NCBI RefSeq assembly: GCF_001899075.1
Contig: NZ_MKVA01000008.1
Location: 62,001 to 126,000, forward strand
Length of the DNA: 64,000 nt
Direction: 5' to 3'
Source: Devosia sp. 67-54
GTDB taxonomy: Bacteria > Pseudomonadota > Alphaproteobacteria > Rhizobiales > Devosiaceae
Part shown: positions 36,557 through 45,071 of the stretch, in pieces
How positions within the stretch are numbered: the first letter of the stretch is position 1
Layout of the letters: each line of letters opens with the position of its first letter
Program-made: the position numbers and the translations under genes
The notes under the pieces: generated by a model
What the model saw: the letters and a program-made list of their open reading frames with translations, nothing else
Told to the model about the DNA's origin: nothing
The model's database searches: none

Positions 36557-37141
36557 ATGAACTTCGGCTGGCTTTTGCACCCTTTCCGTCTCGCACTGCT
36601 GCTTGCCGGCTTCGTGCTCATGGCGCTCGCCGCCTCGGCGGCGCCGGCGCGCGCCGACCTCAGGGTGTGCAACCAGTCCACCAACCAGGTATCGATCGCG
36701 CTCGGCTACCGCGCCGAAAAGGGCTGGCAGTCGGAAGGCTGGTGGGTGGCGCCCTCCGGCAAATGCGCCGTGGTGTACCAGGGCGACCTGCATTCGCGCT
36801 TCTTCTACCTCTATGTCGCCGACGATATCGGCGGCGGCGCCTGGGACGGCACCAATTTCATGTGCACCCGCGACGAAAGCTTCACCATTTTCGGCGTCGA
36901 GGACTGCCTCGCCCGCGGCTACGAACGCACCGGCTTTTTCGAGGTCGATACGCAGAACCGCACCGATTGGACGTTGCAATTGACCGATCCGACCAATAAC
37001 GACAACACCGTTACCGACAATGGCGATGCCGCTCCGCTGGAAGGCGACGACAACGCCAGCACGCAACCCGACCAGCCCGACCAGGGCCAGGACGAGGGGA
37101 CCGATGGCGGCGACGGCGGTGACGACAGCGGCACCGACTGA
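36557..37141 (+). CDS. DUF1036 exported protein
   Basis: A 194-residue protein with a signal peptide (LALLLAGFVLMALAASAAPA, cleavage near ARA). The DUF1036 domain follows: DLRVCNQSTNQVSIALGYRA, GWWVAPSGKCAVVYQGDL, FYLYVADDIGGG and CLARGYERTGFFEVDT, with conserved cysteines. The last 50 residues are an acidic, repetitive D/G/Q tail. Function unknown; it is 38 bases upstream of pyk. Confidence 0.88.
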   Translation: MNFGWLLHPFRLALLLAGFVLMALAASAAPARADLRVCNQSTNQVSIALGYRAEKGWQSEGWWVAPSGKCAVVYQGDLHSRFFYLYVADDIGGGAWDGTNFMCTRDESFTIFGVEDCLARGYERTGFFEVDTQNRTDWTLQLTDPTNNDNTVTDNGDAAPLEGDDNASTQPDQPDQGQDEGTDGGDGGDDSGTD

Positions 37142-37179
37142 CCACGATTTGCATCGACGAGACCGGGGGCGACGCGATT

Positions 37180-38616
37180 ATGAGACGACTGAGACGAGTG
37201 AAGATCGTCGCCACCCTGGGGCCCGCCTCCAATTCCGAGAAGGTGATCGAGGACCTGGCGCGCGCCGGCGCCGACGTCTTCCGCATCAACATGAGCCATG
37301 CGAGCCATGATCTGATGCGCGAGACGGTGGCCAAGATCCGCAGCGTCGAACGGCTGCTGAGCCATCCGCTGGGCATCCTCGTCGACCTGCAGGGCCCCAA
37401 GCTGCGCGTCGGCAAATTCGCCGAAGGCGCCGTGCAGCTGGTCGCCGGGCAGAAATTCACCCTCGACAGCTCCGACGCTCCCGGCACCAAGGACCGCGTC
37501 AACCTCCCGCACTCCGAGATCATCGAGAGCGTGTCGGTGGGCGACCGGCTGCTGCTCGACGACGGCAAGCTGCAGCTCAAGGCCACCCGCGTCGGCGGCG
37601 GCGCCATCGAGACCGAGGTGATCTACGGCGGCAAGCTGAGCGACAGGAAGGGCGTCAGCCTGCCCGACACGCTGCTGCCGGTCGGCGCGCTGACCGAGAA
37701 GGACCATGACGACCTGCTCGCCGGCCTCGCCGCCGATTGCGACTGGGTGGCGCTGAGCTTCGTGCAGCGCCCCGAGGACATCATCGACGTGCGCAAGATC
37801 GTGCAGGGCCGCGCCGGCGTCATGGCCAAGATCGAAAAGCCGCAAGCGGTCGAGCGGCTGGAAGAAATCATCAAGCTCTGCGACGCCTTCATGATCGCCC
37901 GCGGCGACCTGGGCGTCGAAATGCCGATCGAGCAGGTGCCGGGCCTGCAAAAACGCATGATCCGCGTCGCCCGCCGCTACGGCAAGCCGGTGGTGGTGGC
38001 GACGCAGATGCTCGAAAGCATGATTTCCTCGCCGGTCCCGACCCGCGCCGAAGTCTCCGACGTGTCGATCGCCGTGTTCGAGGGCGCCGACGCCATCATG
38101 CTCTCGGCCGAAAGCGCCTCCGGCCAGTACCCGGTCGAAGCCGTGACCATGATGAACAAGGTGGCGATGGCGGTCGAATCCGACGTCAACTATCGCGGCA
38201 TCATCCGCGCCCAGGCCGCCGAGCCCGAGGCCACCGCCGCCGACGCCATCTCCGCCGCCACGCGGCAGGTCGCCGAAACGCTCGATCTCGCCGCCATCGT
38301 CACCTACACCTCGAGCGGCTCCACCGCCATCCGCGCCGCCCGCGAGCGGCCATCCAAGCCCATCCTCGCGCTGAGCCCGAACCAGCGCACCGTGCGCCGG
38401 CTCAGCGTCGTCTGGGGCGTGCACTGCGTCGAGAGCCCGGATGCGGTGAACCTCGAGGACATGGTGGACCGCGCCTGCATCATCGCCTACCAGGCCGCGC
38501 TGGCGCGGCCGGGCGACCGCATCGCCATCACCGCCGGCATTCCGCTCGGCACCCCCGGCGCCACCAACATGCTGCGCATCGCCTTTGTCCGCCAGGACGG
38601 CGCCGGGAGCTCGTGA
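37180..38616 (+). CDS. pyk: Pyruvate kinase
   Basis: Last glycolytic step, phosphoenolpyruvate + ADP to pyruvate + ATP. The 478-residue protein has RVKIVATLGPASNS, INMSHASHD, LVDLQGPKLRVG, the catalytic MAKIEKPQAVERLEEIIKLC and MIARGDLGVEMPIEQVP, and the MLESMISSPVPTRAEVSDVS block. Its stop overlaps the next start (TGATG), so translation is coupled to a free methionine sulfoxide reductase. Confidence 0.97.
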   Translation: MRRLRRVKIVATLGPASNSEKVIEDLARAGADVFRINMSHASHDLMRETVAKIRSVERLLSHPLGILVDLQGPKLRVGKFAEGAVQLVAGQKFTLDSSDAPGTKDRVNLPHSEIIESVSVGDRLLLDDGKLQLKATRVGGGAIETEVIYGGKLSDRKGVSLPDTLLPVGALTEKDHDDLLAGLAADCDWVALSFVQRPEDIIDVRKIVQGRAGVMAKIEKPQAVERLEEIIKLCDAFMIARGDLGVEMPIEQVPGLQKRMIRVARRYGKPVVVATQMLESMISSPVPTRAEVSDVSIAVFEGADAIMLSAESASGQYPVEAVTMMNKVAMAVESDVNYRGIIRAQAAEPEATAADAISAATRQVAETLDLAAIVTYTSSGSTAIRAARERPSKPILALSPNQRTVRRLSVVWGVHCVESPDAVNLEDMVDRACIIAYQAALARPGDRIAITAGIPLGTPGATNMLRIAFVRQDGAGSS

Positions 38617-39131
38617 TGCTGGCGCCGCGCCCCGCCGCGCTGCCCACCGACAAGCCGTCGCTGTATCGCGAGCTCAATCTCGAACTGGGCGGCCTGTTCG
38701 CCGGCGAGCGCAACGCCATCGCCAACGCCGCCAACATGTCGGCGCTGCTGTTCGAGCGCGTGCCCGACCTCAATTGGGCCGGCTTCTATTTCCTCGACCC
38801 GGCGACCGGCGGGCTGGTGGTCGGCCCGTTCCAGGGCCGCCCGGCCTGCGTGCGCATCGCCATCGGCAAAGGCGTCTGCGGCACCGCCATGGCCGAACGC
38901 CGCCCGATCCTCGTCCCCGACGTCAACGCCTTCCCCGGCCACATCGCCTGCGACGCCGCCTCGCGCTCGGAGCTGGTGCTGCCGCTGGTCGCGGCCGACG
39001 GCATCCTCGGCGTGCTCGACCTCGATGCGCCCTATCCGTCGCGCTTCGACGAGGACGACCGCCGCGGCCTCGAAGCCGCCGCCGCCCTCTATGTCACGGC
39101 CAGCGACCTCAGCGGCATCCCGCGCATCTGA
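38616..39131 (+). CDS. msrC: GAF-domain free methionine-R-sulfoxide reductase
   Basis: A 171-residue single GAF domain. The fRMsr signature is clear: LNWAGFYFLDP, then GRPACVRIAIGKGVCGTAM and DVNAFPGHIACDAASRSELV. Three cysteines (Cys78, Cys88, Cys112) match the three catalytic cysteines of characterised enzymes. It reduces free Met-(R)-sulfoxide, an oxidative repair step; cytosolic. Overlaps pyk by one base. Confidence 0.92.
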   Translation: MLAPRPAALPTDKPSLYRELNLELGGLFAGERNAIANAANMSALLFERVPDLNWAGFYFLDPATGGLVVGPFQGRPACVRIAIGKGVCGTAMAERRPILVPDVNAFPGHIACDAASRSELVLPLVAADGILGVLDLDAPYPSRFDEDDRRGLEAAAALYVTASDLSGIPRI

Positions 39132-39271
39132 GCCCGCGCCGGCGGCGCCCGCCGGACACCCGGCTCGCCAAAGGGCGCCCAATGTGGTACTGGTGCTGGC
39201 GCGGTAAGTCCCGCCCATCGTACCCGGCCTTTGCGTCCCCGCGGCCGGGGAACCTGTTGCAGGACAAGCTC

Positions 39272-39622
39272 GTGCCGGCCAAATCCATCGCCATTCCGCC
39301 CAATCCGTCGACCCGTCTCGGCCAGCGCCGCGCGGCGGCGCGACGGCAGGAGGTGGACGACACCGAACTCGCCGACGAAATGGCCGGCGTCGTGCTCAAG
39401 CGTCCGGCGCGGCCGATGCAGTCCGGCCCGGTGCATCGCTACGGCGTCGGCGAACGGCTGCACATGGGCGGCGGCGGCTATACCACCGCGCGGGTCGCCT
39501 CGTCCTGCCGGATCGTGGCGCTGCTGCCCTATGAGGGGCACGGCCCCCTGCTCTACCGGGTCCGCAGCGACGCCGAGGCGTTCGAGCGCGTCATCGCCGA
39601 GATCGACCTGACACGCGGCTAG
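39272..39622 (+). CDS. Small conserved-type protein of unknown function
   Basis: About 116 residues if started at GTG 39272 (CAGGAC upstream); an ATG at 39182 would give 146. The C-terminal half has a recognisable pattern, RYGVGERLHMGGGG...ARVASSCRIVALLPYEGHGP and YRVRSDAEAFERVIAEIDL, resembling short alphaproteobacterial hypothetical proteins with VGxxV...YxVxxxLP...YRVxS...ERV. N-terminal half is basic and low in hydrophobics. Possibly in the pyk-msrC transcript. Function unknown. Confidence 0.6.
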   Translation: MPAKSIAIPPNPSTRLGQRRAAARRQEVDDTELADEMAGVVLKRPARPMQSGPVHRYGVGERLHMGGGGYTTARVASSCRIVALLPYEGHGPLLYRVRSDAEAFERVIAEIDLTRG

Positions 39623-39819
39623 GACGGTCCGCCGCCACGCCGAACAGCCCCGATCTTGTAAACGGCTCCGAAAAAGTGCATGTGTAGCGCCATACGCTTC
39701 GCTACCGTCTCGCGCTGTTGACGGCCCGGTTCGCCGGCCATTGATCTCCTGAGAAAGTTTCTGAACGTCGCCGGCAGGCATGTTGCTCGCTGGAATTCGC
39801 CTTTCAAAGGATCATCGCA

Positions 39820-40026
39820 ATGACTGAAGGCACCGTAAAATTCTTCAATACCACCAAGGGCTTCGGCTTCATCCAGCCGACCACTGGCGGCAAGGACGCG
39901 TTCGTGCACATTTCCGCCGTCGAGCGCTCCGGCCTCGCCACCCTGCATGAGGGCCAGAAGGTCAGCTACGACCTCGAGACCGGCCGCGACGGCAAGGTGT
40001 CGGCCACCAATCTCAAGGCTCTCTGA
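39820..40026 (+). CDS. Cold shock protein
   Basis: A 68-residue CSD protein that binds single-stranded nucleic acid (RNP1 KGFGFIQP; RNP2 DAFVHIS). It starts MTEGTVKFFNTTKGFGFIQP and ends GKVSATNLKAL. The 197-base region before it (39623-39819) holds no gene and probably includes a long leader, as is common for cold-shock mRNAs; AAGGATC precedes the ATG. Confidence 0.95.
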   Translation: MTEGTVKFFNTTKGFGFIQPTTGGKDAFVHISAVERSGLATLHEGQKVSYDLETGRDGKVSATNLKAL

Positions 40027-40036
40027 GCCCGACGTC

Positions 40037-40064
40037 GAGGCAGGCCGCCAGGCCTGCCTCTTTT
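40037..40064 (+). terminator. Terminator of the cold shock gene
   Basis: GAGGCAGGC (40037-40045) pairs with GCCTGCCTC (40052-40060), followed by TTTT. It also separates the convergent permease gene ending at 40073. Confidence 0.85.
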
Positions 40065-40072
40065 CCGCCGGT

Positions 40073-42034
40073 TCAGCCCTTCACGCCCCCGACCGTCAGC
40101 CCCTCCACGAGGAAGCGCTGGGCGTAGATGTAGAGCACCGCCACCGGCACCGCCGTCAGCAGTGACGCCGCCATCAGCCGCCCCCACGGCAGGATATCGC
40201 CCACCACCATCGACTGCAGCCCGATCGGCAGCGTGCGCAGCGATTCCGAGGTGATGAACACGAAGGCGAACAGGAACTCGTTCCACGCATTGGTGAAGGC
40301 GAACAGCGTGACGCTGAGCAGCGCCGGCGCCGCCAGCGGCAGCGTGATCCTGAGGAAGATGTAGAAGCGCGACGCCCCGTCGATCATCGCCGCCTCTTCG
40401 AGCTCCACCGGAATGGAGCGGAAATAGCCCAGCATCACCCAGGTGGCGAACGGCAGGAGGAACGTCGGGTAGGTGAGGATCAGCGCCCCGTAGCTGTTGA
40501 TCAGCCCGAGCGAGGTCAGCGTCTGGTAGAGGGGAATGAACAACAGCGTCCCCGGCAGCAGATAGGTGACCAGCAGCAGCGTCGTCAGCAGGCCGGCGCC
40601 GGCGAATTTCAGCCGCGACAGCGCGTAGGCCGCCAGCGACGACAGCGCCACCGAGATCACCGTGCTGACCGTGGCCACCAGCACCGAATTCATCAGCCAG
40701 GTCAGAAAGCCGGTGCCGCCGAGCAGCGTCTGATATTGCTCCAGCGTCGCCGGTGCCGGCCAGAAGATCGAGCGGCGCTCCGAAATCTGCGGCGTCGACT
40801 TCAGCGACGTGATGACGATCCAGTAGAACGGAAAGATCACGAACACCATGAACGGCAGCAGCACCAGCAGGCGCGCCGCGATCCCGGCCCGATCTCGCGC
40901 CCGCGGCTTGAGGATCGGCAGCTCGGCCGGCCGCCCGCTCAGCATCCGCACCTGCCGGATCAGCCATTGCAGCCCGGCGAACGCCACCTGTACCGGCCAG
41001 AACAGCACATCGACCGCCAAGCCCACGGCGCGCCCGCCCCAGCCGAGCAGCCGGTCGCCGAGGCCCGGCGCGCGGCCGCCGCTGTCGCTCGGGCGATCGT
41101 CCTGCCGGAGGAAATGCGCCAGCAGCCAGATCAGCAGCGCCATCAGCGGCGCCACGCTGAAGGCGATGGCGATGCCCGGACCGTATTGCAGCGAGCCGAT
41201 CGCCTTTTCGTAGGCGAGGATGGAATAGAGCTTGGTGGCGCCGGCCGGCCCGCCGCCGGTCATCAGGAACGGCAGGCCGAACTGGTTGAAGGTCGAGATG
41301 AACGACAGCAGCAGCGTCACCACGATGACGTAGCGCAGTGCCGGCAGCACCACGTGGCGGAACCGCTCCACCGCGTTGGCGCCGTCGACGCGCGCCGCCT
41401 CGAGCTGCTCGCGGTCCACCGCCTTGAGGCCGGACAGGAACAGCAGCACGTAGAATGGAATGCCCTTCCAGATGTTGACCGAGATGATGCTGCCCATCGC
41501 CATCTGCGGATCGGACAGCCAGCCCAGCGGCCGGTCGATGATGCCGGCGCCCTGCAGCACCGGATTGAGCCCGCCGAACAGCGGATCGTAGATGCTCTTC
41601 CAGGCGAGCGCCGTGACGATCTCCGGCACGATCCAGGGCAGCAGCATGATGCCGCTCAGCACGTTGCGCCACGGCAGGCGGCTGTTGAGGATCAGCGCGA
41701 TGATCATGCCGACGAGGAATTTCACCCCCAGCGACCAGACGGTGAACACCACGGTGTTCCTGAGCGCCAGCAGGTAGTCGCTGTTGCTAAGCAGGCGCTG
41801 GTAGTTGCGCAGCCCGACGCTGAAGGTTTCACCGGTGTTGAAGTTGAACGCCGTCGTACTGGTGATGATGGCGCTGACGAAGGGCCAGAAGATCAGCCCC
41901 ACCATGATCACCACCATCGGCAAGACGAAGATGTAGGCCGTCTGCCAGTCGCGGCCCAGCAGGGCCCGTATGCCGCTGCCCCGGCGGGGCGCGGGCGCGG
42001 TCATTGCGCCACGCAGCGTCGCACGTTCATCCAT
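40073..42034 (-). CDS. Fused sugar-type ABC permease (MalF-like + MalG-like halves)
   Basis: A 653-residue protein carrying two complete carbohydrate-type (CUT1) permeases in one chain. The first half (about 30-310) has six helices and the EAA loop EAARVDGANAVERFRHVVLP (residues 213-231). The second half (about 385-653) has six more helices and its own loop EEAAMIDGASRFYIFLRITL (547-566). A linker of about 70 residues (311-380) contains an extra hydrophobic stretch (LAVDVLFWPVQVAFAGLQWL). Start MDERATLRGAM at 42034; an ATG at 42004 is possible. It follows the binding-protein gene and no ATPase is adjacent. Confidence 0.88.
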   Translation of the reverse strand: MDERATLRGAMTAPAPRRGSGIRALLGRDWQTAYIFVLPMVVIMVGLIFWPFVSAIITSTTAFNFNTGETFSVGLRNYQRLLSNSDYLLALRNTVVFTVWSLGVKFLVGMIIALILNSRLPWRNVLSGIMLLPWIVPEIVTALAWKSIYDPLFGGLNPVLQGAGIIDRPLGWLSDPQMAMGSIISVNIWKGIPFYVLLFLSGLKAVDREQLEAARVDGANAVERFRHVVLPALRYVIVVTLLLSFISTFNQFGLPFLMTGGGPAGATKLYSILAYEKAIGSLQYGPGIAIAFSVAPLMALLIWLLAHFLRQDDRPSDSGGRAPGLGDRLLGWGGRAVGLAVDVLFWPVQVAFAGLQWLIRQVRMLSGRPAELPILKPRARDRAGIAARLLVLLPFMVFVIFPFYWIVITSLKSTPQISERRSIFWPAPATLEQYQTLLGGTGFLTWLMNSVLVATVSTVISVALSSLAAYALSRLKFAGAGLLTTLLLVTYLLPGTLLFIPLYQTLTSLGLINSYGALILTYPTFLLPFATWVMLGYFRSIPVELEEAAMIDGASRFYIFLRITLPLAAPALLSVTLFAFTNAWNEFLFAFVFITSESLRTLPIGLQSMVVGDILPWGRLMAASLLTAVPVAVLYIYAQRFLVEGLTVGGVKG

Positions 42035-42081
42035 GACGGTCGTTCCATGCGGAGCGACAGAGCCGCCCGCTGCTCGAGGGA

Positions 42082-42116
42082 CCATTGCCGCGCCGCCAAA
42101 GGCAGCGCGGCAATGG
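42082..42116 (-). promoter_or_regulatory. Stem-loop between binding-protein and permease genes
   Basis: CCATTGCCGCGC and the complement near GCGCGGCAATGG form a long imperfect stem around a short loop, with no T run. In ABC operons such hairpins often stabilise the binding-protein mRNA relative to the permease; that role is inferred. Confidence 0.55.
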
Positions 42117-42165
42117 GATGATCGTCGCCGGGCGGCGGCATGCGGCCGCCCTCCGGCGCGGCCGG

Positions 42166-43566
42166 CTAGGGCTGCACGATCCCGCCTTCCTCGAACAGTT
42201 GCACGATCTTGTCGTGCGCGTCCTTGACCGCATCGGCCGGCGACATGCGCTTGGCGATGGCGTTGCCCACCGATTGCTCGAGGATGCCCTGTGCGCGGAT
42301 GGCGCCGAACTGCGGCGCCGGCTTGGCCGGCCAGGTCTCGCCGAGGAACGGGTTCTCCACGCTCACCTGCTCCTTGATGATGGCGTAGTTCGGGTCGGCG
42401 GCGAGCAGTTCCGGCGTCCACAGATTCTCGTAGGCCGGCATGAACAGCCCGCCGGCGATGGCCGACATCGGCGTGAAGTTCTTGGGATCGATCATCTCCA
42501 GCGCCAGCTTCTTGGCCAGATCCTTGTTGGGCGCGTTCTTGAAGATGGTCAGCCAGCCGCCGACGAAGCCGCCATCACGGCTGTCGCCATTGTTGGCCGT
42601 CGGGGCCCGCAGCAGCGTGATGTTGGGGAACACCGGGTTGTTGTCCTTCTTGGCCTTGGCGTAGACCGAGAAGGCATTGAGGGTGTAGCCGATGCTGCCG
42701 GCCAGCCACGCCTCGTTGTTGCCGGTATCGTTCCAGCTTTCGACGCCGGGCGGCAGCATGGCGGCGTATTTGCCGTTGCGGTCGTAGGTCTCGGCCAGCC
42801 ACTCATAGGCGGCGACCGTCTCGGGCGAGTTGAACTGCACGATCTGGCCGGTCTCGTCGGTGTAGTGGCCGCCGAAGGCCAGCACCACGGAGTTGAGGAA
42901 GCCGTAGCCGTCGCCCGACTGGTTCGGCGTCAGCCCCCAGCCGTAGAAGTCGGGACCGGAGATCTTGAGGGCCGCCTCGCGGCGGGCGCCGAGGTCCTTC
43001 AGCGTTGCCGGATCGATGCCCTGTTCCTTGAGCTTGTCGCCGCGGAACATGAACGCGGTGGTCGCCGCGATGTAGGGGATCGACGCCCATTTGCCGTCGA
43101 ACTTGCCGTTGATCTCGGCATTGATGCCCGGCATGATCCGGCCGTAGCGCTTGACGGCCTCATCGACGACGTCGGTCATGTCCTCGACCAGGTCGAGCGC
43201 GTGCAGCTGCGCGATGTTGACGTTGGTGGTGTAGGCGAAATCCGGCGGATTGCCGGCCTTCACCGCGGCCGTCATCTTGCCCAGGAAATCGCCGAACGAT
43301 TCCGCGTTGGTCGTCGAGATGTCGAGCTCGGCATTGTTGGCCTTGGCGAATGCCGCGACGGAGTCGCGGAACATGTTCTGGGCCTCTTCGAAATATTCGG
43401 TGCGGTGGATCACCGTCAGCTTCCCCGAGGTGCCCACCGGCAGCGGCAGGTCGGGCTTCTGGTCCTCGGCGAAGACCGGCACGCCGCTCCCCGCCAGCAC
43501 CAGTCCGGCACCGGTCAACGCGGTGCCACGCAGCAAATCTCGTCGGTTGATCTTGTCCGTGCTCAT
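42166..43566 (-). CDS. Carbohydrate-type ABC transporter substrate-binding protein
   Basis: A 466-residue family 1 extracellular solute-binding protein. The N-terminus MSTDKINRRDLLRGTALTGA is a Tat-type signal (RR motif) ending near VFAED. The mature part has the SBP_bac_1 pattern: KLTVIHRTEYFEEAQNMFRD, YTTNVNIAQLHALDLVED and DGKWASIPYIAATTAFMFRG. ATG 43566 follows GGGAGGAG. The ligand is unknown; context with amidohydrolases and a Rieske protein suggests an aromatic, polyol or glycoside-like substrate, but this is speculative. Confidence 0.9.
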   Translation of the reverse strand: MSTDKINRRDLLRGTALTGAGLVLAGSGVPVFAEDQKPDLPLPVGTSGKLTVIHRTEYFEEAQNMFRDSVAAFAKANNAELDISTTNAESFGDFLGKMTAAVKAGNPPDFAYTTNVNIAQLHALDLVEDMTDVVDEAVKRYGRIMPGINAEINGKFDGKWASIPYIAATTAFMFRGDKLKEQGIDPATLKDLGARREAALKISGPDFYGWGLTPNQSGDGYGFLNSVVLAFGGHYTDETGQIVQFNSPETVAAYEWLAETYDRNGKYAAMLPPGVESWNDTGNNEAWLAGSIGYTLNAFSVYAKAKKDNNPVFPNITLLRAPTANNGDSRDGGFVGGWLTIFKNAPNKDLAKKLALEMIDPKNFTPMSAIAGGLFMPAYENLWTPELLAADPNYAIIKEQVSVENPFLGETWPAKPAPQFGAIRAQGILEQSVGNAIAKRMSPADAVKDAHDKIVQLFEEGGIVQP

Positions 43567-43730
43567 AGCAACTACTCCTCCCAGAATAATAATGCTGAAT
43601 TTTGAGATAAAGAGGCCTGGCCGGGAACGCACAGCGCGCCCAGTCGATCGCCCGCTCTAGTGCCGCCATGATCTGGCGACGATTGCCCCGGACTGCCTCC
43701 CTGCCCCTCCGTGTCGCGACGAACGCACAA

Positions 43731-43744
43731 TGAAAGCGCTATCA
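43731..43744. promoter_or_regulatory. LacI-type operator-like palindrome in the divergent intergenic region
   Basis: TGAAAGCGCTATCA has the CG-centred pattern of LacI-family operators (TGAAAGCGCTTTCA-like). It lies in the 443-base gap (43567-44009) between the divergent ABC operon and the amidohydrolase operon, which otherwise shows no ORF or hairpin that I trust. No LacI-family gene is present in the window. Confidence 0.45.
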
Positions 43745-44009
43745 ACGCGAAACCGGGACGGACTATTCACTGATGAGGGACGTACGTCAAGATGCTTGAA
43801 CCCGGCCCCGAAAATCGGCCGGCCGGCGGATCGGATAGAATGCTGCCCTAGAGAGCTCGGCGATCGGAGCGATTGGCGCCACGGCGGCGGCCTTGTCTGC
43901 CGCTCCCACCTCGTCGGTTTTCCCGGGAATGCCACCGCCCGATCGCCACGCCGGCCGCCCCGTGACGGCGCTTGCGCGGCCCCCCGCATCGGTCCACTCT
44001 GCCGCCGCC

Positions 44010-45071
44010 ATGCGCATCGACTGCGATATCCACCCCTTCGTGCCCAATACCCGCGCGCTGTTTCCCCATCTGCCGCCGCACTGGCGCGACACGAGCGAGA
44101 TCCGCGGCATCGACGACCTGCATTCGGTGAACTATCCCGACGCGTCGCCCCTGACGGTCCGCGCCGAATGGCGCCCGGCCGCCGGCCGGCCGGCGACCAC
44201 CGCCGCCCTTGTCGGCGCGCAGGCGCTCGACGCCTTCGGCAGCGACATCGGCATCCTCAATTGCCTTTACGGCGTGCAGACGCTCTACAGCGACGACCTG
44301 GCCGCCGCCTATGCCAGCGCCCTCAACGACTGGGTGCGCGCCGAATTCCTCGACCGCGACCCACGCTTTCGCGCCTCGATCGTCGTGTCGCTCGAAAACA
44401 TCGGCATGGCGGTGGCCGAGATCGAGCGCTGCGCCGCCGATCCGCGCTTCGTGCAGGTGCTGCTGCTCGCCGGCACCTCGCATCCGATCGGCAAGCGGCT
44501 CTACTGGCCGCTGTTCGAGGCGGCGGTGAACCACCGCCTGCCCGTCGCGCTGCATGCCGGCAGCGAGTTGCGCAACGCGCCGACGGCGCTGGGCTGGCCG
44601 AGCTATTATCTCGAGGACTACGTCGCCAACGCGCAGACCTTCCAGTACCAGCTCACCAGCCTGTTCACCGAGGGCGTGTTCAACCGCTTCCCCGAGCTCA
44701 AGGTGGTGATGCTCGAATCCGGCTGGACCTGGCTGCCGCCGCTGCTCTGGCGCATCGCCAAATATTGGGGCGGGCTGCGCATGGAGATCCCGTGGGCGGA
44801 CCGCTCGCCGGCCGAAATCGTGCGCGACCAGGTGCGCTTCTCGCTGACCCCCACCGACGGCCCGGCCGACCCGGATCGGCTTCGGCGCGTGCTCGACCAC
44901 ATCGGCTCGGACGAGGTGCTGCTGTTCTCGACCGACTATCCGCACGCGCAATTCGCCGGCGCCGAGGTGTTTCCTGCCGGCATCGACGAGGCGTTGCGCG
45001 ACCGCATCGCGGCCGCCAATCCACTCGCCACCTATCCCCGGCTGGCCGAGAGCCTCGGAGGGACCGCCTGA
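44010..45071 (+). CDS. Amidohydrolase family protein (ACMSD-like), first of a pair
   Basis: A 353-residue TIM-barrel metal-dependent hydrolase or decarboxylase of the amidohydrolase_2 type. It starts MRIDCDIHPFVPNTRALFPH (the usual HxH appears as DCDIH), contains RFVQVLLLAGTSHPIGKRLY, PVALHAGSE (metal His), VMLESGWTWLPPLLWRIAKY and LFSTDYPHAQF with the catalytic Asp. ATG 44010 matches the family start. It overlaps the next gene (TGATG). The reaction cannot be deduced; relatives act on amino-carboxymuconate, gamma-resorcylate and similar. Confidence 0.85.
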   Translation: MRIDCDIHPFVPNTRALFPHLPPHWRDTSEIRGIDDLHSVNYPDASPLTVRAEWRPAAGRPATTAALVGAQALDAFGSDIGILNCLYGVQTLYSDDLAAAYASALNDWVRAEFLDRDPRFRASIVVSLENIGMAVAEIERCAADPRFVQVLLLAGTSHPIGKRLYWPLFEAAVNHRLPVALHAGSELRNAPTALGWPSYYLEDYVANAQTFQYQLTSLFTEGVFNRFPELKVVMLESGWTWLPPLLWRIAKYWGGLRMEIPWADRSPAEIVRDQVRFSLTPTDGPADPDRLRRVLDHIGSDEVLLFSTDYPHAQFAGAEVFPAGIDEALRDRIAAANPLATYPRLAESLGGTA

